Assembly (NCBI RefSeq): GCF_016617615.1
Contig: NZ_JAACYA010000001.1
Location: 310,001 to 374,000 of the forward strand
Reading direction: 5' to 3'
DNA: 64,000 nucleotides
DNA from: Persephonella atlantica
GTDB lineage: Bacteria; Aquificota; Aquificia; Aquificales; Hydrogenothermaceae
Shown here: in pieces, positions 17,763 through 26,080 of the stretch
How positions within the stretch are numbered: the first letter of the stretch is position 1
How the letters are laid out: each line of letters starts with the position of its first letter
Program-made: the position numbers and the translations under genes
The notes under the pieces: model-generated
Seen by the model: the letters and a program-made list of their open reading frames with translations, nothing else
Told to the model about the DNA's origin: nothing
The model's database searches: none

Positions 17763-18605
17763 ATGAAGCCACTGCCGTTTTACAGAAGAATCAATATATT
17801 TACAAAGGCAAGTGATGAGGCAAGAACATTCTCCAGAAGGTTAAAAAACTGGCTTAATAGTTATGCAATAGAGTCTGAAGTTTTTGAAAACCTTGCAGAA
17901 CTGGAACATGAAGATAACATGAAAAACTCTGACCTTCTTATTGTTGTTGGGGGAGACGGTTCTCTTCTTATAGCAACAAGAAGGGTCGCAAAGTTTAAGC
18001 TTCCTGTTCTTGGCATCAATTTAGGAAGATTGGGTTTCCTGACAGAACTGAATGCAGATGAGGCATTTGAAAAGTTAGAAGACATACTATCCAAACCTTT
18101 ATGTATATCCCGAAGAATGATGCTCCGGGCATCTCTGATAAGAAACGGTAAAAAAATATTAGAAGCTGATGTCCTCAACGATGTTGTTGTAAATAAAGCA
18201 ATACTTGCAAGAATTGTTGATGTTGCTGTCTATCAGGGGGATACATATATTACAACGTACAACGGGGATGGTATTATAATAGCGACGCCCAACGGCTCTA
18301 CAGCATACGCTCTTTCTGCAGGTGGCCCCATTGTATATCCAATGATGGAGATATTTTTGGTAGTTCCCATATGTCCCCATACACTAACAGACAGACCTCT
18401 CATACTGCCTCCATTTGAGCCCATAACTATAGAACTGGTCGCGGAAGAGAAAGATGCATGGCTTACCCTCGATGGACAAGAAGGAACACAGCTCCAGTAT
18501 GGAGACAAAATTATTGTGAGACAGTCACCCCATTATGCATACCTTGTTAGAGCACCAAATAAGAACTATTTTGACATATTAAGAGATAAATTAGACTGGA
18601 AGTAG
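17763..18605 (+). CDS. nadK: NAD kinase
   Basis: 280 residues with the diagnostic V-V-G-G-D-G-S-L-L motif (about 58-66), L-G-R-L-G-F-L-T-E, N-G-D-G-I-I-I-A-T-P-N-G-S-T-A-Y-A-L-S-A-G-G-P motif and L-T-L-D-G-Q-E-G. The Asp of GGDG is catalytic. It phosphorylates NAD+ to NADP+ using ATP or polyphosphate. ATG 17763 follows AGGATAAGAG. Tightly packed between glyA and ispF. Confidence 0.95.
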   Translation: MKPLPFYRRINIFTKASDEARTFSRRLKNWLNSYAIESEVFENLAELEHEDNMKNSDLLIVVGGDGSLLIATRRVAKFKLPVLGINLGRLGFLTELNADEAFEKLEDILSKPLCISRRMMLRASLIRNGKKILEADVLNDVVVNKAILARIVDVAVYQGDTYITTYNGDGIIIATPNGSTAYALSAGGPIVYPMMEIFLVVPICPHTLTDRPLILPPFEPITIELVAEEKDAWLTLDGQEGTQLQYGDKIIVRQSPHYAYLVRAPNKNYFDILRDKLDWK

Positions 18606-18606
18606 A

Positions 18607-19092
18607 ATGTTCAGGATAGGAACAGGCTTTGATATTCACAGATTAGTAGAGGGAAAAAAGTTAGTTATTGGCGGTATAGAAATCCCTTCAAAAAAAGGAT
18701 TTTTAGCCCATTCAGACGGAGATATATTTTTTCACGCTCTTACAGATGCACTCCTTGGAGCAGTTGGATATGGAGATATAGGACAGCTGTTTCCTGATAC
18801 TGATAAACGATGGAAAGACAGAGAAAGCCGGATATTTCTGGAAGAAGCAAACAAAATAATAAAACGGCTGGGATACTCTATTGTTAACATTGATGGATAC
18901 ATAGTTATTCAGGAAACAAAAATACTTCCCTACCGGGAAAAAATCATAGAAAACACAGCAAAAATACTTAAAATAGAAAAAGGTCAGATATTCATAAAAG
19001 GAAAAAGCTACGAAAAAATTGGAGAAATAGGAAAAGGAGAAGCAGGTTTTGCCCATGTTGTTGTTCTACTAAAAAAGGAGGAAAATAAATGA
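18607..19092 (+). CDS. ispF: 2-C-methyl-D-erythritol 2,4-cyclodiphosphate synthase
   Basis: 161 residues. G-T-G-F-D-I-H-R-L gives the zinc-binding Asp and His; H-S-D-G-D-I-F-F-H-A-L-T-D-A-L-L-G-A and G-D-I-G-Q-L-F-P-D-T-D are family signatures. Acts in the non-mevalonate (MEP) isoprenoid route. Begins 1 nt after nadK; its stop overlaps the following small gene by 4 nt. Confidence 0.95.
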   Translation: MFRIGTGFDIHRLVEGKKLVIGGIEIPSKKGFLAHSDGDIFFHALTDALLGAVGYGDIGQLFPDTDKRWKDRESRIFLEEANKIIKRLGYSIVNIDGYIVIQETKILPYREKIIENTAKILKIEKGQIFIKGKSYEKIGEIGKGEAGFAHVVVLLKKEENK

Positions 19093-19325
19093 AAAGTATA
19101 GAACTGAAAACAACTGTTCAGCAGGTACTTAGAAAGTATCCGTTTGCTCAGAGATTTTTTAATAGTAAAAAGATGTACTGCAACATATGCTCATGTAAAA
19201 AACATGAAACCCTTTTTCAGGCAGCAATTAACTATGGCCACAACCCAGAAGAATTTTTAAAGGAGTTGAGAGAGTTTATAAAAGAAAATGAAAAAACTAA
19301 AACAGGCAAAAGCAATAATAAATAG
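19089..19325 (+). CDS. Small cysteine-containing protein resembling DUF1858
   Basis: 78 residues. Pattern: T-T-V-Q-Q-V-L-x-K-Y-P-F-A-Q-x-F-F, then C-N-I-C-S-C, then H-E-T-L-F-Q-A-A-x-x-Y-G-H-N-P-E-E-F-L. This fits the DUF1858 outline, in which a short Cys motif sits between a K-Y-P helix and an E-T-L-x-x-A-A-x-x-x-G helix. The three clustered Cys could bind metal or act in redox. A strong AAGGAGG site precedes the ATG. Its end overlaps recG by 38 nt. Function unknown. Confidence 0.65.
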   Translation: MKSIELKTTVQQVLRKYPFAQRFFNSKKMYCNICSCKKHETLFQAAINYGHNPEEFLKELREFIKENEKTKTGKSNNK

Positions 19326-21693
19326 AGTAAGAAATTATGAGAACGCCCTTCTTTCAAGAACAACCGGTCTTTCTGAAACCCTGTCTCAGCTTTTATCAGA
19401 TTTTCTACCAGAAGGATTAATTGAGGATATAAAACAGATAGATTCTCTTACCCCTCAGAAAAAAAGAGCTCTTCTTAATTACCTGTCAAAAGCAGTGGAA
19501 CAGATAGAAAGAAATATACCTGAAAAGAAAAAAGAAAAACAATCAATAAAACTAAAGCTACAAGATTTTTGGAGTATAAAAATAAACGATTTGAAGATTC
19601 TCAAACCAATTGAAAAGAGAGCATTCAGAAAAATTGGCGTCAAGAGCCTGTATGATGCACTTTTCTTTTTTCCTCACAGATATGAGGACAAAAGGCTAAA
19701 AAAGCTGTCCAAGATCAAAAATGGGGAATATGGTCTGTTCAGACTTGAGGTTGTAGAAACAAAAAAGATAAACAGAGGAAAACTGAAGGTTCAGGTTGTA
19801 CTGAAAGAGGGTAAGGATTTCCTCAACGTATACTTTGTTCACGACAGACCTTATCTGTTCTCATTTTTTAGAAAAGGCAAAGAGGTTATTCTTTACGGTA
19901 AAGTTTCTGTTTACGGAAAAGAAAAATCTATGATACAGCCAGAGATTTACAACAGCTTTGATGAAGTAGTACTGGACAGAATAGTTCCTGTTTACTCCCT
20001 AAGGGGAGATTCTTCAGTAAAAATCACTTCACAAACAATAAACCATCTAAGAAGAGGAATGTTCAAAATAATAGAAAAATACCTTCCCTACTTTCCAGAA
20101 TATCTTCCTGAGGAGATAAGGGAAAGATATAAACTGCCCTCTATATCTCAGGCACTGAAAAATGTCCACTTTCCGGAAGACACACATAACATAGAAAAAC
20201 TGAATGGATTTGAAACAAGGCCACAGATAAGATTGATATTTGATGAGCTGTTTATCTTAGAGCTTGCACAGGCTTACAGAAAAAGTCTGATAAAGTCTAA
20301 CCCTGCACAACCTGTAAGTGTAAGTGAAAACTTTGTGGAGGAGTTTGAAAACCTTCTCCCATTCAGTCTCACCGGTGACCAGAAAAAAGCTCTTAAAGAT
20401 ATTCTGTCAGACATATCAAAGAGTTCACCAATGAACAGAATGGTTCAGGGTGATGTTGGAAGCGGAAAAACTGTTGTTGCAATAGGTTCAGCCCTTGCAG
20501 TGGCTCAGAACAACCTTCAGGTAGCTGTTATGGCACCAACAGAGATACTGGCTAAACAGCATTACCATAACTTCAAAAACATACTTTCTAAAGCAGGGAT
20601 AGAGGTTTATCTCCTTACAGGAAACACACCTCCTAAAGAAAAAAGGAAACTTTACAAAAAGATGGAAACGGGGGAAGCAAAAATTGTTATCGGAACACAT
20701 GCCCTTATTCAAGAAGAGGTAAGATTCAAAAATCTTGCTCTCGTTATTGTAGACGAACAGCATAGATTTGGGGTTGAACAGAGAAAGGCACTTATAGAAA
20801 AATCTGGAACTGTACCCCATGTTTTAGTAATGACAGCAACACCTATACCAAGAACCCTTTCTATAGCACTTTACGGAGACCTTGACGTTTCAATAATAAA
20901 ACAGCTTCCTGCAGGAAGAAAACCTGTTGAGACTGTTCTTTACTACGAAGACGAAAGAGAAAACATGCTCAGTAAAATAAAACAAGAGCTGGAAAAGGGA
21001 AGACAGGTATTTGTTGTATACCCTCTAATTGAAGAGTCAGAAAAATCAGATATGAAATCTGTTGAAGAGGGTTTCAAACACTGGCAGGAGGCTTTTCCTG
21101 ATAAAAATGTTGTTCTTCTCCATGGGAAGATGCCCCAGGAAGAAAAGGACTTTATCATGGAACAGTTCAGGGATAAAAAGGCCGACATACTTGTTTCAAC
21201 AACTGTTATTGAGGTTGGTGTTGATATCCCAAATGCAACAGTTATGGTTATAGAGGATGCCCACAGATTTGGACTGTCTCAGATACACCAGCTCAGAGGC
21301 AGAGTTGGTAGAGGAAAATACGGTGGTTATTGTTTTCTTATAGTTCCTTCAAGATTTAAAAAAAAGGAACAGGAACCAGAAAAAGAAAAGAGCAGACAGA
21401 AAACACTGGAAAGATTAAAGATTTTGGTAAAGACATCAGATGGATTCAGAATTGCTGAAGCAGACCTTGAGCTGAGAGGAGGAGGAGACATAATGGGAAC
21501 TGCACAGTCTGGAAAGTTAACTTTCAGCATTGCTGATTTTACAAGGCCTAAAGACAGGATTATACTTGAATACACAAAAAAAGAAGCAGAAAAACTTATA
21601 AAAGAAGACCCCCATTTAGAGGGTCATCCTGTACTGAAGGAATTAATGATGGCAAAGTACAGGGACAGATTTAATCTAATTAATATTGCTTAA
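19288..21693 (+). CDS. recG: ATP-dependent DNA helicase RecG
   Basis: 801 residues. An extra N-terminal helical region (about 1-95) precedes the OB-fold wedge domain (F-F-P-H-R-Y-E-D at about 129). Helicase motifs: Q-G-D-V-G-S-G-K-T (Walker A), D-E-Q-H-R-F-G-V-E-Q-R, M-T-A-T-P-I-P-R-T, T-T-V-I-E-V-G-V-D-I-P-N-A, and Q-L-R-G-R-V-G-R-G. RecG remodels stalled forks. E. coli RecG has about 693 residues; a longer N-terminus is also known from Thermotoga. ATG 19288 lies inside the preceding gene and has only a weak ribosome site, suggesting coupling. Confidence 0.95.
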   Translation: MKKLKQAKAIINRVRNYENALLSRTTGLSETLSQLLSDFLPEGLIEDIKQIDSLTPQKKRALLNYLSKAVEQIERNIPEKKKEKQSIKLKLQDFWSIKINDLKILKPIEKRAFRKIGVKSLYDALFFFPHRYEDKRLKKLSKIKNGEYGLFRLEVVETKKINRGKLKVQVVLKEGKDFLNVYFVHDRPYLFSFFRKGKEVILYGKVSVYGKEKSMIQPEIYNSFDEVVLDRIVPVYSLRGDSSVKITSQTINHLRRGMFKIIEKYLPYFPEYLPEEIRERYKLPSISQALKNVHFPEDTHNIEKLNGFETRPQIRLIFDELFILELAQAYRKSLIKSNPAQPVSVSENFVEEFENLLPFSLTGDQKKALKDILSDISKSSPMNRMVQGDVGSGKTVVAIGSALAVAQNNLQVAVMAPTEILAKQHYHNFKNILSKAGIEVYLLTGNTPPKEKRKLYKKMETGEAKIVIGTHALIQEEVRFKNLALVIVDEQHRFGVEQRKALIEKSGTVPHVLVMTATPIPRTLSIALYGDLDVSIIKQLPAGRKPVETVLYYEDERENMLSKIKQELEKGRQVFVVYPLIEESEKSDMKSVEEGFKHWQEAFPDKNVVLLHGKMPQEEKDFIMEQFRDKKADILVSTTVIEVGVDIPNATVMVIEDAHRFGLSQIHQLRGRVGRGKYGGYCFLIVPSRFKKKEQEPEKEKSRQKTLERLKILVKTSDGFRIAEADLELRGGGDIMGTAQSGKLTFSIADFTRPKDRIILEYTKKEAEKLIKEDPHLEGHPVLKELMMAKYRDRFNLINIA

Positions 21694-23559
21694 TTCTTCA
21701 GGTTCAACCAGCTTCCCCACATACTCTCCTTCTACACAGTCAAATCCAATCTCCTTCACAAATTCGTATATATCTTCCCTGTCAACATCAGCAGCAATTG
21801 TTTTTATTCCAAACTCTTTTCCTATAGAAAGGATACCTTTTAGAACCCTTTCCCTTTTTGGTGAATGCATAGATGTTCTTATAAAGAATCCTCCTATCCT
21901 GAGGTAACCAAATAGCTCATGCTCAATCATTCTTATAAGATTCTTTATAGGTAAATTACCTGTCCCAAAACTGTCGATACCGAATTTTAGATTATAAGAA
22001 TCCTTCAGTTCCAGTATGTTGGAAAAGTTGTTTATATATGTGTTTTCAGAAATCATAAAAACAGTCTTGTCTTTTATGTACATAACATCCTTTGAAAGCT
22101 GGTCATCTGGAAGATTTGCTATTCTGTCAATAGTTGACTGTCTGAGCTTTGCAAATATGGTTTTGTCTGTTTTCTGATATACCTTTTTCTTTATAAACTC
22201 AACTACCTTCTGGTCAACAACTCTGAATATATTTTCCAGATACAGGGTATCAAGAGATGAACATACATACTTTTCTGCCAGTTTTCCAAAACCGCATACT
22301 ACCATCAGACCTTCCACAGATGAGAGGTTTACATCCTTTATAGGTCTGAGCATAGGGTGAAACTTACCTTCCCTTATATCCTCTTTTATCTTTCTTTCTA
22401 TCTCCACTGCTTTTCTGTATATGGAAGGCTGGTCTTTAAGTATTATAAAGTTTCTCTTTCCTGTGTCTTTTAGATGGGATATCATATCCTCCATCTGCAT
22501 CAGTATCTTTTCAATCTCTTCCCTATCTTTTTTTGCAACTTTTCTCACCACAAAAAATATCTTTGGGACAAAAAAGCTTTCATCATCAGGAGTTGTTATC
22601 CTGATAGACTTTATAAAGTTAAGGAACTTCTTTAGAAGGTTCCTGCTGACCGTGTCCCCTTTTACAAGAAGTCCAAATCTGCTTCCTCCAATTTTTCCAA
22701 ACAGATAATCAAATCCAAAATCATCAAGTCTCTCCTTCAGCATCTTTGAGAACTCTCTAAGCAGTTTGCTTCCAAACTCGTAACCATACAGTTCATTGGC
22801 ATAAGAAAGATTTGTTATCTCAATAGATATCAATGTGTAAGACTCTTCCTCTTCCAGTTCTGACAGACTTCTTTTTAGCTCTTCTAAAAATCTTCTTTTT
22901 TTGATTAAACCTGTTACAACATCAAACTCGTAAAATTCTTTCAGTCTTCTGTAGGCCTCTTCAAGTTCCTCATTTTTCTGTTTCAGTTCTTCCTGTACCT
23001 TTATAAAATCTGTAATATCTCTGGATATACCAAGTATTGCAATGATTTTTTCGTTTTTGTCGTAGATAGGTGTTTTTATAACGTCAAATATAATCTCTTT
23101 CCCATCTTTTGCTTTTACCTTTTCTATGGAATGTGAAGATGCTTTCTTTTCCAGCGCTTTCATATCTGTATATATACATTCCTTTGCAACCTCCGGAGGA
23201 AGAACCTCTATATCACTTTTACCAATTATATCTTCCTTTTTTATACCAAACAGATCTGCAAATGCCTGATTTACATAGATAATTTTTAGATTGAGATCTT
23301 TAATCCATATAGGGTCTGGAGTTGTGTCAAGAACCTTTGTAAAAAGAACCTGGAGTTTTTCTTTCCACTCTTCACTGAGCCAGTCAATATTCTTGTAGAT
23401 TTCATCTTTAAAAACGTTTTCCTCCAGATAAAGAGCCTCTTCCAATAACTTACTAATCAGTTTTGATACAGAATATCCTTTTTCTGAGGAAAGATGTTTT
23501 AGCTTAGAAAGCAGTTCCCTATCAATTGCTATACTGAGTACAGTTTTTTTTGCAGCCAT
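21676..23559 (-). CDS. RHH (CopG-like) DNA-binding domain fused to PAS, degenerate GGDEF and degenerate EAL domains
   Basis: 627 residues. Residues about 3-45 are a ribbon-helix-helix unit: strand T-V-L-S-I-A-I-D, helix R-E-L-L-S-K-L-K, turn with G-Y-S-V-S, helix K-L-I-S-K-L-L-E-E-A. A PAS domain (about 65-180) ends in R-D-I-T-D, a coiled-coil follows, then a GGDEF-fold (about 215-375) with G-G-S-R-F instead of GGDEF, and an EAL-fold (about 390-625) with E-G-L, I-D-S-F-G-T-G and R-I-G-G in place of EAL, DDFG-T-G and K-I-D. Both enzyme sites look dead, so the likely role is a cyclic-di-GMP- or PAS-responsive transcription regulator. ATG 23559 follows GGGGAGG; GTG 23571 overlaps that site. Confidence 0.8.
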   Translation of the reverse strand: MAAKKTVLSIAIDRELLSKLKHLSSEKGYSVSKLISKLLEEALYLEENVFKDEIYKNIDWLSEEWKEKLQVLFTKVLDTTPDPIWIKDLNLKIIYVNQAFADLFGIKKEDIIGKSDIEVLPPEVAKECIYTDMKALEKKASSHSIEKVKAKDGKEIIFDVIKTPIYDKNEKIIAILGISRDITDFIKVQEELKQKNEELEEAYRRLKEFYEFDVVTGLIKKRRFLEELKRSLSELEEEESYTLISIEITNLSYANELYGYEFGSKLLREFSKMLKERLDDFGFDYLFGKIGGSRFGLLVKGDTVSRNLLKKFLNFIKSIRITTPDDESFFVPKIFFVVRKVAKKDREEIEKILMQMEDMISHLKDTGKRNFIILKDQPSIYRKAVEIERKIKEDIREGKFHPMLRPIKDVNLSSVEGLMVVCGFGKLAEKYVCSSLDTLYLENIFRVVDQKVVEFIKKKVYQKTDKTIFAKLRQSTIDRIANLPDDQLSKDVMYIKDKTVFMISENTYINNFSNILELKDSYNLKFGIDSFGTGNLPIKNLIRMIEHELFGYLRIGGFFIRTSMHSPKRERVLKGILSIGKEFGIKTIAADVDREDIYEFVKEIGFDCVEGEYVGKLVEPEELSNIN

Positions 23560-23701
23560 CTGCCTCCCCACTTATTAAAAATGATAATTATTAACAATCT
23601 AATAAAAATTATATAACAATTATTTTAAATTGAAAATATGTTATTGTATATTTGATAAAAAAAACTTATTATTAGTAATAAAGCTCAAGTGCTGGGAGGT
23701 C
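23560..23701. promoter_or_regulatory. AT-rich divergent promoter region between two signalling genes
   Basis: 142 nt, strongly AT-rich. A minus-strand TATAAT (23613-23608) could serve the RHH-PAS gene. On the plus strand several TATTAT-like stretches occur near 23667-23676 without a clear single choice. ATTATT recurs at 23587 and 23620, which could be operator half-sites. GGGAGG at 23694-23699 is the ribosome site of the rightward gene, unusually close (2 nt) to its ATG. Confidence 0.4.
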
Positions 23702-26080
23702 ATGTTTAGACTTTTTCTGGGGAGTATTGTCTTTATTACCGTTATAATAATCAATGTGTATATGTACGGTCTGGGGAAAATTAACTATGCCCAGGTTATT
23801 CCTAACATTATTTTTGGTTTAATTGCTGTACTATTTTTTTCTCTTTCTGAAAAGCTGAAAAACCTACCAACCGTTTATAACAAACTGAATGCAGGACTGC
23901 TTCTTATTATTCTCAGTCAGGCCAATCTATCTTCTTTTTTTATTACAGGACAACCTTTATATCTTCTTATTCTGTCTGAAATATTTATAAAACTTCCCGG
24001 TCTGATACTTGTTCTTATGGGATTTCACAGCTGGATAAAAGTAAAAGAGAAACGAGAAAAAATACTGGAAGAACAGGAAGAAAAATGGAAAACAATTGTT
24101 GAGGGAGTTAATGACATAATAGTAATAATACAGGACAATAAAATAAAATATGCAAACTCAAAAGTTAAGGATTTTCTTGGATACAGACCGGAAGAGATTT
24201 CAGGGAAAGATATAGAAAACTTTATATCTCCGAAAGAGTTAAAGAATATTTTCAGCAGTCTTGTCAAAAAAAATTCCTACATACAGCACAATCTAAAAAT
24301 ACGTTCAAAAGATGGAAAGGAAAGAGTATTTGAGCTTAATCCTTCCCTAATCAGCTACGAAAGTAAATCAGCACTGCTTTGTATATTAAGAGACATAACG
24401 CTGAACTTTGAAAAAGAAAACGAGCTGATAAAGGCCAAGGAGAAGTTAGAAGAACTGAAGGGAAAACTGTACGAGGCTCAGAAGCTTGCAAATGTAGGAT
24501 ACTGGGAAGTTCACCTTCCAGAAAGGAGATTTTATATATCTGATGAGGCGTTAAAAATCATATGTGGTGCAAAAAAAGAATGTATAAAGACATTTGAAGA
24601 TTTTAATCGGATTATAACAACCGAATACAGAGATAAAATCAGAATAAAAAGAAACACAGCTTTGAAAGAGCTGAAACCGTATGAAACTGAATACACAATA
24701 AACATAGACGGTGGAGAAAAAATAATAAGAGAGAAAGTAAAAATAATTGAAGATGCAAATAGAAATAAAATCTTACTGGGAATAATACAGGATATAACAA
24801 ATATACACAATATGTATCAGAAAGTGCTGGAAAATGAAGAGAGATACAGAAATCTGTTTGAATACTCTAACGACGCCATCCTTATCACAGACCTTGAAGG
24901 AAGAATACTGGATGCAAACCAGAAAGCTGTATACAAAACAGGACATACAAAGACAGATTTATTATTCCTGAACATAAGGGAGATTTTTGGAGAAAAATTT
25001 TCAAAGGTATATCCTCAGTGGCTCAAAAAGATATATATAAATCGGTTTGTAAGATTTGAGACAGATGTCATCACAGAAAACAGATCACAATTTCCTGCAG
25101 AGGTGTCTGCAAGTATCTTTGAGATAAAAGAAAATAAATACATACAGCTTATAGTGAGAGACATTACAGAAAGGAAACTTACTGAAAAAGAACTGAAACT
25201 TGCATCTATTGTCTTTGATAATGCGCTTGAAGGGATAGTCATTACAGACGATAGGGGAAACATCCTCAGAACAAATACTGGTCTTTCCCAGATAACAGGA
25301 TTTGATAAACATGAACTGCTTAACTGGCACATAACAGAGTTTCCCGTATTCAAATCAAAAAATAACGATATATACATAGTGTGGGATAGTGCAAAAAAAG
25401 AAGGAAAATGGCAGGGAGAGATGTTCTGCACGAAAAGAAGTGGTGAAACATTTCCTGCTCTTGTTTCTATCATTCAGGTAAAAAACAAAAGGGAAATAAC
25501 AAACTATATAGTGATGATCTCAGACATAACAAAGAGAAAGCACAGAGAGATGAAACTGAAGAATCTTGCATACTACGATAATCTCACAAAACTCCCCAAC
25601 AGAGTACATTTCTTCTCCAGATTAAAAAGCTCTATACAGAAAGCCTACGAAGATAACACAAAGGTTGCCCTTTTCTTCATTGATCTCGATGGATTTAAAA
25701 ATGTAAATGATACTTACGGACACGAATATGGAGACAGATTACTGGTTGGTGTTGCTCACAGATTAAAGATGTCTGTTAGAAAAGATGACTTTGTAGCAAG
25801 ACTTGCCGGTGATGAGTTTGTCATCCTTATTGAAGGTGTTTCTGACAGAGAAGTACTGAACAAAATATCTGAAAAAATTATCAACAATGTAGGAAAACCT
25901 TACAAAATGGGGAACAAAGAGATAAATATAGGAGCGAGCATTGGTATATCCATACTTCCCGATGATGCAAAAGATATTGAAACATTTCTCAAACATGCGG
26001 ACTTTGCTATGTACCATTCCAAACTTACAGGTAAAAACAGATACACATTTTATTCAGATATTTCTGATAAGAGAGCTTAA
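23702..26080 (+). CDS. Membrane diguanylate cyclase with multiple PAS domains
   Basis: 792 residues. About 1-112 hold four hydrophobic segments, followed by a short coiled coil. At least four PAS-like units follow: about 128-240 (ends R-D-I-T-L), 265-375 (ends Q-D-I-T-N), 385-495 (Y-S-N-D-A-I-L-I-T-D, ends R-D-I-T-E) and 505-620 (ends S-D-I-T-K). The GGDEF domain (about 635-792) has L-T-K-L-P-N-R, F-I-D-L-D-G-F-K-x-V-N-D and A-G-D-E-F, a catalytically competent variant. An R-K-D-D inhibitory I-site lies 5 residues before it. No EAL domain. ATG 23702 is preferred; an earlier in-frame start at 23630 would add an unconserved leader. Divergent from the RHH-PAS regulator. Confidence 0.85.
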   Translation: MFRLFLGSIVFITVIIINVYMYGLGKINYAQVIPNIIFGLIAVLFFSLSEKLKNLPTVYNKLNAGLLLIILSQANLSSFFITGQPLYLLILSEIFIKLPGLILVLMGFHSWIKVKEKREKILEEQEEKWKTIVEGVNDIIVIIQDNKIKYANSKVKDFLGYRPEEISGKDIENFISPKELKNIFSSLVKKNSYIQHNLKIRSKDGKERVFELNPSLISYESKSALLCILRDITLNFEKENELIKAKEKLEELKGKLYEAQKLANVGYWEVHLPERRFYISDEALKIICGAKKECIKTFEDFNRIITTEYRDKIRIKRNTALKELKPYETEYTINIDGGEKIIREKVKIIEDANRNKILLGIIQDITNIHNMYQKVLENEERYRNLFEYSNDAILITDLEGRILDANQKAVYKTGHTKTDLLFLNIREIFGEKFSKVYPQWLKKIYINRFVRFETDVITENRSQFPAEVSASIFEIKENKYIQLIVRDITERKLTEKELKLASIVFDNALEGIVITDDRGNILRTNTGLSQITGFDKHELLNWHITEFPVFKSKNNDIYIVWDSAKKEGKWQGEMFCTKRSGETFPALVSIIQVKNKREITNYIVMISDITKRKHREMKLKNLAYYDNLTKLPNRVHFFSRLKSSIQKAYEDNTKVALFFIDLDGFKNVNDTYGHEYGDRLLVGVAHRLKMSVRKDDFVARLAGDEFVILIEGVSDREVLNKISEKIINNVGKPYKMGNKEINIGASIGISILPDDAKDIETFLKHADFAMYHSKLTGKNRYTFYSDISDKRA

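Noticed and set aside
23578-23600. Fur-box-like string near GATAATTATTAAC
   Set aside because: Only a partial match in an extremely AT-rich region and no iron-related gene next to it.
25015-25473. 152-residue minus-strand ORF inside the PAS-GGDEF gene
   Set aside because: Antisense to conserved PAS domains, Ser/Phe-rich composition, no start signal.
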